Below are positions 7,290 to 15,126 of a stretch of 16,681 bases of DNA, one piece after another. The DNA is from an uncultured Ruminococcus sp. (GTDB lineage: Bacteria > Bacillota > Clostridia > Oscillospirales > Ruminococcaceae), in the NCBI GenBank assembly GCA_947174965.1, contig CAMWKY010000014.1, positions 1 through 16,681 of the forward strand, written 5' to 3'. Within the stretch, counting starts at the first letter, position 1. The number at the start of each line of letters is the position of its first letter. The notes under the pieces are model-generated. The model was not told where the DNA came from. It did not search any database and saw only the letters and a program-made list of their open reading frames with translations. The position numbers and the translations under genes are program-made.

Positions 7290-7436
7290 TCAATCGTCCC
7301 AGCCAATATCATAGCTATATGATGCCTGTTTTTCATCATATCTTGCCTGTGCTTCTTTGGACTTTTTCACATATCCAAGCATTGACGGAACAAGAATTGC
7401 CATAAGCATTAAAAAAATAAATAATTTTTTCATCAT
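7290..7436 (-). CDS. Small membrane peptide with a type IV pilin-helix-like sequence
   Basis: A 48-codon open frame starts with ATGATG, has a strong GGAGGG site (7444-7449) seven bases upstream, and ends 24 bases before tktN, so it is very likely translated. The product has a basic start, a hydrophobic stretch (about 5-20), then a charged helix-prone region and an acidic end (GWDD). I recognise no named family. The stretch MAILVPSMLGYVKKSKEA (12-29) resembles the N-terminal helix of type IV pilins, which often read AxAxPxxxGYxxKAKEA. The usual FTLIE processing motif and any globular domain are absent. It could be a degenerate pilin fragment or an unrelated single-pass peptide. Its ribosome site overlaps the end of the HAD gene, pointing to coupled translation. 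Confidence 0.7.
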   Translation of the reverse strand: MMKKLFIFLMLMAILVPSMLGYVKKSKEAQARYDEKQASYSYDIGWDD

Positions 7437-7439
7437 ATT

Positions 7440-8264
7440 TTAGCCCTCCGTTTTATCAATTATATATTCTATCAGTTCAGCAACTGCACCATCATCATTT
7501 GTATGATTAAGCACAAGGTCTGCTGTATTTTTTACTGATATTTCAGCATTTGCAGGGCATACACCAAAATCTGCATTTGCTAGCATCTCAATGTCATTAT
7601 CAAAGTCACCGACTGCAACAAACGTAAAATCCGCCATGCCGTCAAGTTTTCTGTACTCATCAAGTGCAGAGCCTTTGCTTGTACCTTTAGGGAGCATCTC
7701 AAGAAAAATATCAGACGAACGCACAAAGTCTGCCTGCTCACCAAATCCAAGCTCATGAATCAGCATTTCCAGTTCTGAAATTTTTTCATGCTCCAATGCA
7801 AACAGAACTTTCAGCCAGTCGCCCGACGGTATATCATTTATATCCATATATTTCGGGATAACTTTGCACAAATCTGTGTGAAGCTGTTCGTATTTGTTAT
7901 TTCTGAAAATGTACGTCCCGTCCGGTTTTAAAACTTCACCGCCTGCACACTGCATCTTATCAAGAATTTCAGCTGTAATTTTTCTGCTCGTTTCAGACAA
8001 TGACTTTGAATACAATAACTTTCTGCTGATATAGTCATAAATCCCTGCACCGTTGTACATTATAATCGGCATTTTCAAATCAATTATACTTCTGTACTGC
8101 TCAAATGACTGAATTGTGCGACCTGTTGCAATTGTAAACTTTCCGCCAAGCGACGTGAATTTTTCAATAGCTTTTCTGTCAATGTCGTTTACCTGCTTTT
8201 CAGAATTGAGCAATGTACCGTCCATATCGCTGAAAATAATCACTTTTGTTATATCTTCAAACAC
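7440..8264 (-). CDS. Cof-type HAD-superfamily phosphatase
   Basis: The 274-residue product is a predicted cytoplasmic phosphatase acting on a small phosphorylated metabolite. HAD motifs appear in order: the nucleophile motif FSDMDGTLL near the N terminus, TIATGR (motif II), the Lys of KGTSKGSALDEY (motif III), and AVGDFDNDIEML (motif IV). The Cof/type IIB cap lies between motifs II and III. I place the start at GTG 8264, because GAGGTG (8271-8276) lies six bases before it; the frame extends to a TTG at 8288 inside the upstream gene, which has no ribosome site. It starts ten bases after the rluD-like gene and is followed within three bases by the small membrane peptide. The substrate cannot be inferred. 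Confidence 0.88.
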   Translation of the reverse strand: MFEDITKVIIFSDMDGTLLNSEKQVNDIDRKAIEKFTSLGGKFTIATGRTIQSFEQYRSIIDLKMPIIMYNGAGIYDYISRKLLYSKSLSETSRKITAEILDKMQCAGGEVLKPDGTYIFRNNKYEQLHTDLCKVIPKYMDINDIPSGDWLKVLFALEHEKISELEMLIHELGFGEQADFVRSSDIFLEMLPKGTSKGSALDEYRKLDGMADFTFVAVGDFDNDIEMLANADFGVCPANAEISVKNTADLVLNHTNDDGAVAELIEYIIDKTEG

Positions 8265-8274
8265 TCTGCACACC

Positions 8275-9183
8275 TCACATCTTATCAAGTTTATTCAATA
8301 CAGAAATAAAATAGTCGGGGAGTTCGCTTGTGAACTCAATATATTTGTTTGTAGTCGGGTGAATAAAGCCTATTTTACGTGCGTGGAGACATTGACCGTC
8401 AATTCCCTTGTAAGCCTTGCCATATACATCATCTCCCAGAACAGCATGACCTATATATGCAAGATGCACTCTTATCTGATGTGTGCGACCTGTTTCAAGT
8501 TTCAGCTTTATATGAGCATATCCGCCATACTGTCTGATAACGCTGTAGTGTGTAACAGCATTTCTTGAATTTTCAGTTGTAACACACATTTTTTTTCTGT
8601 CGATTTTGTGTCTGCCGATTGGTACATCAATAATTCCCTCTGTATCTTTAAAATATCCGCTTGCCAATGCTTCGTATTCACGCATGAAACTGTGTGCTTT
8701 TATCTGTTCAGCAAGATGCAGATGTGATTTGTCATTTTTTGCAACTATAAGCAGTCCGCTTGTATTTTTGTCGATTCTGTGGACAATTCCAGGACGGATT
8801 ACTCCGTTTATCCCTGAAAGACTGTTTCCGCAGTGATAAAGTAGGGCATTTACAAGTGTACCGTTATGGTTGCCATGTGCAGGGTGAACAACCATTCCTT
8901 TTGGCTTATTCACAACAAGCAGGTCGTTATCTTCGTATACAATATCAAGTGGTATATTTTCAGGCAGTGCGTCCATTGGCTGTGGTTCAGGAACTTCAAC
9001 AGTTATAAAATCACCCGATTTAAGCTTATAATTTTTACTGACAGGCTTATTGTTTACCAGAACTTTATTTTCTTCAATGAGTTTCTGAACGGCTGAACGT
9101 GTAAGTTCATTGTTGTTTCCTGCAATAAAACTGTCTACCCTTATATCTGACAATTCTGCAAGGTATTCAAGAATATCACTCAT
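8275..9183 (-). CDS. RluA/RluD-family pseudouridine synthase
   Basis: The 302-residue enzyme converts specific uridines to pseudouridine in RNA, probably 23S rRNA. An N-terminal S4 RNA-binding domain spans about 14-62 (TRSAVQKLIEENKVLVNNKPV). The catalytic domain includes VVNKPKGMVVHP (90-101) and the active-site motif HRIDKNTSGLLIVAKN (135-150) with Asp138 the expected nucleophile; the usual Leu of HRLD is Ile here, a mild change. The closing GRTHQIRVHLAYIGHAVLGDDVYG block is also typical. It overlaps the end of lspA by eight bases, the common Firmicute arrangement in which the B. subtilis homologue is ylyB. The exact target position cannot be told from sequence. Confidence 0.94.
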   Translation of the reverse strand: MSDILEYLAELSDIRVDSFIAGNNNELTRSAVQKLIEENKVLVNNKPVSKNYKLKSGDFITVEVPEPQPMDALPENIPLDIVYEDNDLLVVNKPKGMVVHPAHGNHNGTLVNALLYHCGNSLSGINGVIRPGIVHRIDKNTSGLLIVAKNDKSHLHLAEQIKAHSFMREYEALASGYFKDTEGIIDVPIGRHKIDRKKMCVTTENSRNAVTHYSVIRQYGGYAHIKLKLETGRTHQIRVHLAYIGHAVLGDDVYGKAYKGIDGQCLHARKIGFIHPTTNKYIEFTSELPDYFISVLNKLDKM

Positions 9184-9664
9184 TTTTAACCTCTGCTTTT
9201 TCGATTTTCGGTTCTATGAAAAACACATATATAAACACAAGTACAAATCCGATTGTAACGCATATATCCGCAACATTGAAAATTGCAAATCTGAATAATT
9301 TTATCTCAAACATATCAACAACATATCCGAAACGTATACGGTCTATCAGATTTCCTATTCCGCCTGCAACAAAAAGCATTATTGAAGTAGCCAGCAGTTT
9401 TGAGCGTTTCAGCGACATAAGCATGAACACAAATGCAGCTACAACAACAAGTGAAGTGAATCCTACAAGAAACCATCTTTGCCCCGACATACTTCCGAAA
9501 ATTGCACCATCATTTTCAAGATATGTTAAATCTATAATCTTGAAATTACCAAAGTGAATAAAATCCATAGTCCCGACAGGCTGTAAAACATCAACCGCCC
9601 AGTGCTTCACAAGCTGGTCAATTACAACAAGTACAAGAATAGTTATAATAAGCAGTATGCTCAT
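9176..9664 (-). CDS. lspA: Lipoprotein signal peptidase (signal peptidase II)
   Basis: The 162-residue integral membrane aspartyl protease removes signal peptides from prolipoproteins after acylation of the lipobox cysteine. Four hydrophobic segments are visible (about 2-17, 64-86, 90-106, 131-151). Family motifs are DQLVKHW (16-22), ENDGAIFG (50-57, usually NxGAAFG), GGIGNLIDRIRFGYVVD (101-117) and FNVADICV (129-136). The catalytic pair should be Asp117 and Asp133. ATG 9664 has an AGGAAG site about five bases upstream. It lies between ileS and the rluD-like gene, a classic order. The peptide-binding lipoprotein in this window is a plausible substrate. Confidence 0.95.
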   Translation of the reverse strand: MSILLIITILVLVVIDQLVKHWAVDVLQPVGTMDFIHFGNFKIIDLTYLENDGAIFGSMSGQRWFLVGFTSLVVVAAFVFMLMSLKRSKLLATSIMLFVAGGIGNLIDRIRFGYVVDMFEIKLFRFAIFNVADICVTIGFVLVFIYVFFIEPKIEKAEVKNE

Positions 9665-9684
9665 AATCTTCCTTTCGCAATAAT

Positions 9685-9708
9685 GCCTGCTGAGTTTAAA
9701 CAGCAGGC
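9685..9708 (-). other. Stem-loop in the ileS-lspA gap
   Basis: GCCTGCTG (9685-9692) and CAGCAGGC (9701-9708) form a perfect 8-bp stem with an eight-base loop in the 53-base gap. No T-run follows in the - strand transcript, so it does not look like an efficient terminator. It may protect or process the ileS message or partly attenuate lspA expression. Confidence 0.5.
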
Positions 9709-9717
9709 AGTATAAAT

Positions 9718-12489
9718 TTACACTTCAACAGCAACAGCACATCTTTCGCAAAGTGTAGGGTGTGTGCAGTTTGTGCCGACATATTTTGAATAGCACCAGC
9801 ATCTCTCGCACTTTTCGCCCTCTGCCTTTTCAACTGCAAAAGCTGTTTCTGCGCCTGATTTCTCAACAGATATACCAGATACAATAAGAATTTCTTTAAG
9901 CTGTTCAGCAAGTTCTGAATATCTGTCAAAATCTTCGTCACTGCTCTTGATTACAATTTTAGCTTCAAGTGATTTTCCTATTGTTTTATTGTTTCTTGCT
10001 TCCTCAAGAATCTTGTTTACGGATTCACGAATGCCATAGATAAATTCCCACTTGCTGATAAATTCGTCGCTGTATTCAATACCAGATTTTTCAGGCATCT
10101 GATTAAGGAATACACTTTGTGTATCATCATCAGAACTATGTGGCATAAACTGCCAGATTTCCTCTGCTGTAAACGAAATAATCGGAGCTGATAAGCGTGT
10201 CAATGCACTAAGAATCTTGTACATTACAGTCTGTGCGGCTCTGCGGATTTCTGAATCTTCTTTTTCGCAGTAAAGTCTGTCCTTGATTATATCAAGATAG
10301 AAATTTGACATATCAACAACGCAGAAATTGTGAATTGCATGGAATGAAACATGGAAATCATACTTTTCATATCCGTTCTTTACTTCGTCAATAAGCTTGT
10401 CAAGCTTCATCATTGCCCATTTATCAAGTTCTGTAAGCTTATCAAATGAAACGCTGTCCTTATCAGGATTGAAGCCGTTTCCGTTGCCGAGATTTCCAAG
10501 AATGAATCTTGCCGTATTACGGATTTTTTTATAGGCATCTGAAAGCTGTCCAAGAATTGTCTTTGAAATTCTGATGTCGCTGTGATAGTCGGAAGATGCA
10601 ACCCAGAGACGTAAAATGTCAGCACCGTACTGGTCGGTTATTTCCTGTGGGTCGATACCGTTTCCAAGTGATTTGTGCATTACTTTTCCTTCGCCGTCAA
10701 CTACCCAGCCATGTGTGCATACTGCCTTGTAAGGCGCACAACCGTGATATACAACAGATGTGAGAAGTGACGACTGAAACCAGCCTCTGTACTGGTCTGC
10801 ACCCTCTAAGTATAAATCAGCAGGGAAACTAAGGCAATCGAACTGTTCCATTACAGAAGTATGTGATACACCGCTGTCAAACCATACGTCCATGATGTCA
10901 TATTCTTTTGTAAATTCACCACAACCGCACTCGCATCTGAAAGTATCGGGGATAAATTCGCTTACTTCCTTTGTCCACCATGCGTCTGAACCCTCTTTTC
11001 TGAAAAGGTCGGCAATTGCCTTGATTGTTTCGTCTGTATAAATCGGCTTTCCGCAGTCTTTACAGTAGATTACCGGAATCGGAACACCCCATGTTCTCTG
11101 ACGTGAAATGCACCAGTCACTTCTGTCACGAACCATGCCCTTAATTCTGTCCTCACCCCATTCAGGAATCCACTGAACTCCCTCAATAGCCTTGATTGCA
11201 TCGTCCTTGAATCCGTTTACGGAACAGAACCACTGTTCAGTTGCACGGTAAATAATCGGACTGTTGCATCTCCAGCAGTGCGGATATTGATGCACAATTT
11301 TCTGTGTAGCAAGCATTGCACCAACTTCAACAAGTTTATTTGCAATAGCCTTGTTTGCTTCGTCAGTGTCCATGCCCTCAAATTCACCTGCTTCAGCAGT
11401 CTGCTTACCCTTTGAATCAACACAGACAATAATACCTATGTCATCATAATTTTTGCAGACTTCAAAGTCCTCTACACCATAACCGGGAGCTGTGTGAACA
11501 CAACCTGTACCGCTTTCAAGTGTAACATGGTCGCCGACTATAATCGGGGACGGACGGTCATAAAGCGGGTGCTTTGTTTTCATGCCTTCAAGTTCTGAAC
11601 CTGTAAAGATATGTTCTGTTGTGTATTCTGTTATACCGGCTGTTTCCATTGTAGTTTTTACAAGTTCTTCAGCCATAACATAATATTCACCGTTTGCATT
11701 GACAAGTGTGTAGTTGTATTCAGGACCAAGACAAATTGCAAGGTTTCCAGGAATTGTCCATGTAGTTGTAGTCCAGATTACAAAATAAATCTTTGAAATA
11801 TCAAGTCCGAGATTTGTAAATATTCCCTTATCGTCGGTTACATTGAATTTTACATAGATTGAATAACAAGGGTCGTTTGAGTATTCAATTTCAGCTTCAG
11901 CAAGGGCGGTGTTACAGTCAGGACACCAGTAAACAGGCTTCAGACCTTTATACATATAGCCCTTTTTAGCCATTTCGCCGAATACTTCAACTTGTCTTGC
12001 TTCATAGTCAGGGCGAAGTGTGAGATATGGATAATCATAGTCTCCGAGAGTTCCGAGACGCTTGAACTGCTTCATCTGATTCTGTACATGACTCATAGCA
12101 AAATCATGACAGTGCTTTCGCAGTTCAACAGGCGGTATTGCACCATTTTCAACACCGATTGATTTCATAGCTTTTAATTCAATCGGCAGACCATGTGTGT
12201 CCCAGCCGGGAACATAGGGTGAACAGAATCCACTCATATTTTTATATTTTACAATAAAATCTTTGAGTGTTTTGTTAAGAGCTGTACCAAGATGAATTTC
12301 ACCATTTGCATACGGCGGACCGTCATGGAGAATAAATGCAGGCTTGCCTGTATTTTTTTCAATCATCTTGTAATAAAGTCTTTCGTTTTCCCATTTTTCA
12401 AGAGTTTCAGGCTCTCTTTTTGGAAGATTTCCACGCATTGGGAAATCCGTTTTTGGTAAATTGATAGTTGCGTTATAATCCTTTGCCAT
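9718..12489 (-). CDS. ileS: Isoleucyl-tRNA synthetase
   Basis: The 923-residue class I synthetase charges tRNA-Ile. The HIGH-type signature is PYANGEIHLG (59-68). The KMSKS region reads KVMHKSLGN (602-610) in place of the textbook KMSKS. A long editing domain sits between them, and a C-terminal zinc finger has Cys894, 897, 914 and 917. Length and the zinc finger fit the bacterial IleS type. ATG 12489 is chosen over 12501: AGGA abuts the upstream ATG, while GGTGA lies five bases before 12489. The gap to divIVA is only 27 bases, so there is no room for an immediate T-box leader, and any tRNA-sensing control would have to lie further upstream or be absent. The order divIVA-ileS-lspA is conserved in Firmicutes. 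Confidence 0.97.
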   Translation of the reverse strand: MAKDYNATINLPKTDFPMRGNLPKREPETLEKWENERLYYKMIEKNTGKPAFILHDGPPYANGEIHLGTALNKTLKDFIVKYKNMSGFCSPYVPGWDTHGLPIELKAMKSIGVENGAIPPVELRKHCHDFAMSHVQNQMKQFKRLGTLGDYDYPYLTLRPDYEARQVEVFGEMAKKGYMYKGLKPVYWCPDCNTALAEAEIEYSNDPCYSIYVKFNVTDDKGIFTNLGLDISKIYFVIWTTTTWTIPGNLAICLGPEYNYTLVNANGEYYVMAEELVKTTMETAGITEYTTEHIFTGSELEGMKTKHPLYDRPSPIIVGDHVTLESGTGCVHTAPGYGVEDFEVCKNYDDIGIIVCVDSKGKQTAEAGEFEGMDTDEANKAIANKLVEVGAMLATQKIVHQYPHCWRCNSPIIYRATEQWFCSVNGFKDDAIKAIEGVQWIPEWGEDRIKGMVRDRSDWCISRQRTWGVPIPVIYCKDCGKPIYTDETIKAIADLFRKEGSDAWWTKEVSEFIPDTFRCECGCGEFTKEYDIMDVWFDSGVSHTSVMEQFDCLSFPADLYLEGADQYRGWFQSSLLTSVVYHGCAPYKAVCTHGWVVDGEGKVMHKSLGNGIDPQEITDQYGADILRLWVASSDYHSDIRISKTILGQLSDAYKKIRNTARFILGNLGNGNGFNPDKDSVSFDKLTELDKWAMMKLDKLIDEVKNGYEKYDFHVSFHAIHNFCVVDMSNFYLDIIKDRLYCEKEDSEIRRAAQTVMYKILSALTRLSAPIISFTAEEIWQFMPHSSDDDTQSVFLNQMPEKSGIEYSDEFISKWEFIYGIRESVNKILEEARNNKTIGKSLEAKIVIKSSDEDFDRYSELAEQLKEILIVSGISVEKSGAETAFAVEKAEGEKCERCWCYSKYVGTNCTHPTLCERCAVAVEV

Positions 12490-12516
12490 TGGTATCACCA
12501 TTCCTTTAAAACTGAA

Positions 12517-13053
12517 TCAATTGCTTTCGCCTGTAACAGCAGCAACAATTTCTTCTGCTGTTTCTTCTTCTTCTACGATTTCAGGCATAGTTGAAATCAT
12601 TTCAAGATGAGATTTGTACATATCAAAAAGACTTCTTTTAAAATCTGCAACCTGCCTGCGAGCATCTATAAGGCTTTCCTGTTCCTTTGCAATTTCTGCT
12701 CTGTTCTTTTCCATAGCAATAGCGTGCTTTCTGACAGCTTCGTCTTCAAGTTCGTCTGCTTTTGCCTGTGCATCTGCAATAATTTTTTCAGCCTTTGCAT
12801 TTGCCTCGTTGATAATATCGTATTTTTGTTTCTGAACAGAAAGAATAGCATCTTTTATAGCATCTTCGTCTTTCATATATTCTCTTACTTTATCAGCAAG
12901 AATCTGAATTTTGCTGTTTGCTTCTGTACGCTCTCTGTCCATTTCATCAAGTTCTGCTTCAAGCTGTGAAAGAAACTCATCTATTTCTTCCTGCTTGTAT
13001 CCAAAAGCAGCCTTTTCAAATCTTTTATTTCTTACGTCTTTTGAAGTAATCAT
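12517..13053 (-). CDS. divIVA: DivIVA-family cell division/polar scaffold protein
   Basis: The 178-residue coiled-coil protein is expected to gather at curved membrane sites such as septa and poles and to organise division and envelope growth. The N-terminal membrane-binding motif is recognisable as RFEKAAFGYKQEEIDEFL (11-28). Heptad-rich coiled coil follows from about 28 to 150, with an acidic tail (EEEETAEE). Compared with B. subtilis KSFRGYDEDEV, the membrane-inserting Phe-Arg pair is replaced by Ala-Phe, so the exposed Phe is shifted by one residue. ATG 13053 has a GAGGTG site seven bases upstream. The length is close to the B. subtilis protein. It lies 14 bases after the S4-domain gene in the sepF-ylmH-divIVA cluster. 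Confidence 0.93.
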   Translation of the reverse strand: MITSKDVRNKRFEKAAFGYKQEEIDEFLSQLEAELDEMDRERTEANSKIQILADKVREYMKDEDAIKDAILSVQKQKYDIINEANAKAEKIIADAQAKADELEDEAVRKHAIAMEKNRAEIAKEQESLIDARRQVADFKRSLFDMYKSHLEMISTMPEIVEEEETAEEIVAAVTGESN

Positions 13054-13067
13054 AGCTACTCACCTCA

Positions 13068-13832
13068 TTATATATATTTTTTCAAAACTATGTGTATACG
13101 GTTCTTTTTAGTAACGCCGTTTATACATGACAAAATAAATCTTCCACAGCCACGAACTGAAAGTATATCGCCCTCTTTTATTTCATGTGAAACAGATGAA
13201 ACAGTAAAATGATTTATGTCAACTCTGTCTGCACGTATAATTGCAGATGCTTTTTCCCGACTTGTATTAACTGCTAATGCAACTATACAGTCAAGACGCA
13301 TGGAAGCGACTGTTCCGCTTATTTCCTTGAATTTCTGAATATCGGCAATTGAAAGCTCAAAATTTCTGCTGTCTGAAACTTTCACTCCTGTTCTGCCGAT
13401 TTTTGAAACAGTTGACATAATAAGTTTTGCCGTGATTTCATTTACAGCAGTTTGTGCCATTCCCTCTGAAACGACTATATCCCCGATTTTTTCTCTTTTA
13501 ATCTGCATTCCCATAAAAGAACCCAGAAAATCACGGTGTGTGAGTTTATCCTCTTTTCTGTATGAAAAAGTAAGGCATTTCAAAGGAAAATCATCAATGA
13601 TATAGTCTTCCAGATAATCGGGATATACAGCAAGAATCTTTCTGCTTGCTTCGGTAAAACCACCGTAGAATTTATAGTGCAGTTCACCAGTGTTTTTTCT
13701 GCACCACATTTCAGCTTCTGCACATTGTCTTTCATCAAAGAAATTTGAAAAATATGCAATGCTGTCTCTGTTACAGCGGTCAACCATATCAGCTAATTTT
13801 GCGAAGAATATTTTATCTGTCTGTTCAGTCAT
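13068..13832 (-). CDS. ylmH: YlmH-family S4-domain RNA-binding protein
   Basis: The 254-residue protein belongs to the YlmH family encoded between sepF and divIVA in many Gram-positives. The family block LTHRDFLGSFMGMQIKREKIGD is visible from about residue 97 to 118, and an S4 RNA-binding domain lies at about 178-235 (MRLDCIVALAVNTSREKA onward, ending in VRGCGRF). YlmH has been linked to rescue of stalled large ribosomal subunits in B. subtilis, from memory, and has older links to division; neither can be tested here. Its ATG shares one base with the sepF stop (TGATG), so the two are translationally coupled. The membrane protein gene ylmG, often found before ylmH, is absent at this site. Confidence 0.9.
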   Translation of the reverse strand: MTEQTDKIFFAKLADMVDRCNRDSIAYFSNFFDERQCAEAEMWCRKNTGELHYKFYGGFTEASRKILAVYPDYLEDYIIDDFPLKCLTFSYRKEDKLTHRDFLGSFMGMQIKREKIGDIVVSEGMAQTAVNEITAKLIMSTVSKIGRTGVKVSDSRNFELSIADIQKFKEISGTVASMRLDCIVALAVNTSREKASAIIRADRVDINHFTVSSVSHEIKEGDILSVRGCGRFILSCINGVTKKNRIHIVLKKYI

Positions 13833-14350
13833 CAGATAAATACACCATTGTTTTCAAGTTCGCCAACTAAATCTTCACCGATAAAACCAACATTATAAGG
13901 CGTGATAATATAGGTGAGATTTGCAACAGGCTTTAAACTTCCGCCGTTTGCATAAGCAACTCCGACAAGAAAATCAATAATTCTTCTCTTGTTTTCTGGA
14001 GATGCTGTTTCAAGATTGAGTACAACTGTTTTCTTTGCAATAAGGTGGTCGGCAATCTGCTTTGCATCTGTAAAGGCAGAAGGTTTTACAAGTACAACCT
14101 GAAGCTGTGCTGTTGTCTGAATATTAACAACCTTATTTTTTCTTCCGCTTTCATTGGAAATTGGTTCTTCATAATCACTTACAACAGGTGTAACTGTATT
14201 CTGTTGAGTGCTGTTGTTATATGCAGCAGCAGTTGCAGCAGCTCTTTCACTTCTTGAATCAGTTGATGCTATATTTGTCTCTGTAGAAGCAAATTCTTCG
14301 TCCTCGTCAGAAGCAAAGAAGAAATCCTTGATATTGTCAAAAAGTTTCAT
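13832..14350 (-). CDS. sepF: Cell division protein SepF
   Basis: The 172-residue product is a Z-ring component that links FtsZ to the membrane. An N-terminal segment (MKLFDNIKDFFF, 1-12) fits the amphipathic membrane-binding helix, followed by a low-complexity linker (13-72) rich in Ala, Ser, Thr and Asn. The conserved SepF core spans about 74-158, with VVNIQTTAQLQVVLVKP (74-90), TVVLNLE (108-114), RRIIDFLVGVAYANGG (122-137) and YIITPYNV (147-154). ATG 14350 has a GGAGA site about nine bases upstream. The 80-base gap behind it is the largest in the cluster and could hold a promoter: TATAAT is present near 14370 but no good -35 box. Clostridia often depend on SepF as FtsZ anchor. Confidence 0.94.
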   Translation of the reverse strand: MKLFDNIKDFFFASDEDEEFASTETNIASTDSRSERAAATAAAYNNSTQQNTVTPVVSDYEEPISNESGRKNKVVNIQTTAQLQVVLVKPSAFTDAKQIADHLIAKKTVVLNLETASPENKRRIIDFLVGVAYANGGSLKPVANLTYIITPYNVGFIGEDLVGELENNGVFI

Positions 14351-14430
14351 AATTTTTTCTCCATTCTCCGCATATTATATTTTATAGGTTTCGCAGGATT
14401 CATGCGGAAAATCTGTGAAACGGGTATGGG

Positions 14431-15126
14431 TCAGTTATAGTTTCTGATGCCGAAAAGTCCTGTTCCGATTCTTATAATAGTAGAACCGTATTTTATTGCT
14501 TGCTGATAATCATGGGTCATGCCCATAGAAAGCTCGTCCATAGCAACAGCAGGAATTTCGGTTGATTTTATGTCATTGAAAAGTTCCGCCATTCGTCCAA
14601 GAAAAATATCACTATTTGAGGGCGGAGGAATTGTCATAAGTCCTTTTACTTTTATTCCCTGCATTTCTGAAATCTGTTCAAGAAGTTCACGCAGTCTGTC
14701 AGGTGCAACACCGCTTTTTGAATCTTCTCCGCCGATATTCACTTCGCAAAGAATATCCATAACTTTATTATGGGCAATCGCAAGGCGGTTTATTTCCTTT
14801 GCAAGTTTAATATTATCAACAGACTGAATCATACTCATAGGTTCGATAATATATTTAACTTTATTTGTCTGCAAATGACCTATAAAATGAACTTCAGCAG
14901 ATTTATCATAGATTTCCTGCTTTGATAAAAATTCCTGCACCCTGTTTTCGCCAAGTAGTTTAAGTCCAAGATTGACAGCATGATTGACAATTTCAGGTGC
15001 AACAGTTTTTGTAACAGCCATAAGACGAAAAGAATTTATATCCCGTCCGCATTTGTCAGCTGTTTCAGCAATATTTTCATTTATCACCTTTAGATTTTCA
15101 TCTACATAACAGAATTTATCTGCCAT
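14431..15126 (-). CDS. yggS: YggS/PLPBP-family pyridoxal phosphate-binding protein
   Basis: The 231-residue product is a PLP-binding homeostasis protein with an alanine-racemase-like barrel and no known catalytic activity; it buffers vitamin B6 and affects amino acid metabolism. Signatures are RLMAVTKT (the Lys binds PLP), LLGENRVQE, HFIGHLQTNKVKYI, IQSVD, and the closing SMGMTHDYQQAIKYGSTIIRIGTGLFG split across the end of the protein. The frame runs open to 15246, but ATG 15126 gives the family-length protein (MADKFCYV) and has GGTG about six bases upstream; it overlaps the HlyD-like gene by 11 bases. In B. subtilis this position is held by ylmE just before sepF. Confidence 0.94.
   Translation of the reverse strand: MADKFCYVDENLKVINENIAETADKCGRDINSFRLMAVTKTVAPEIVNHAVNLGLKLLGENRVQEFLSKQEIYDKSAEVHFIGHLQTNKVKYIIEPMSMIQSVDNIKLAKEINRLAIAHNKVMDILCEVNIGGEDSKSGVAPDRLRELLEQISEMQGIKVKGLMTIPPPSNSDIFLGRMAELFNDIKSTEIPAVAMDELSMGMTHDYQQAIKYGSTIIRIGTGLFGIRNYN

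Noticed and set aside
12607..12969. Cys/Phe-rich frame on the + strand opposite divIVA
   Set aside because: Its odd composition follows from the Glu/Lys/Ala-rich coiled coil on the other strand; no independent evidence of coding.
14366..14371. TATAAT before sepF as a promoter
   Set aside because: No acceptable -35 box lies 16-18 bases upstream and such hexamers are common in AT-rich DNA.
14388..14421. Inverted repeat GTTTCGCAG / CTGTGAAAC in the yggS-sepF gap
   Set aside because: The stem has a mismatch in the transcribed strand, a 16-base loop and no T-run, so it is not convincing as a terminator or regulator.
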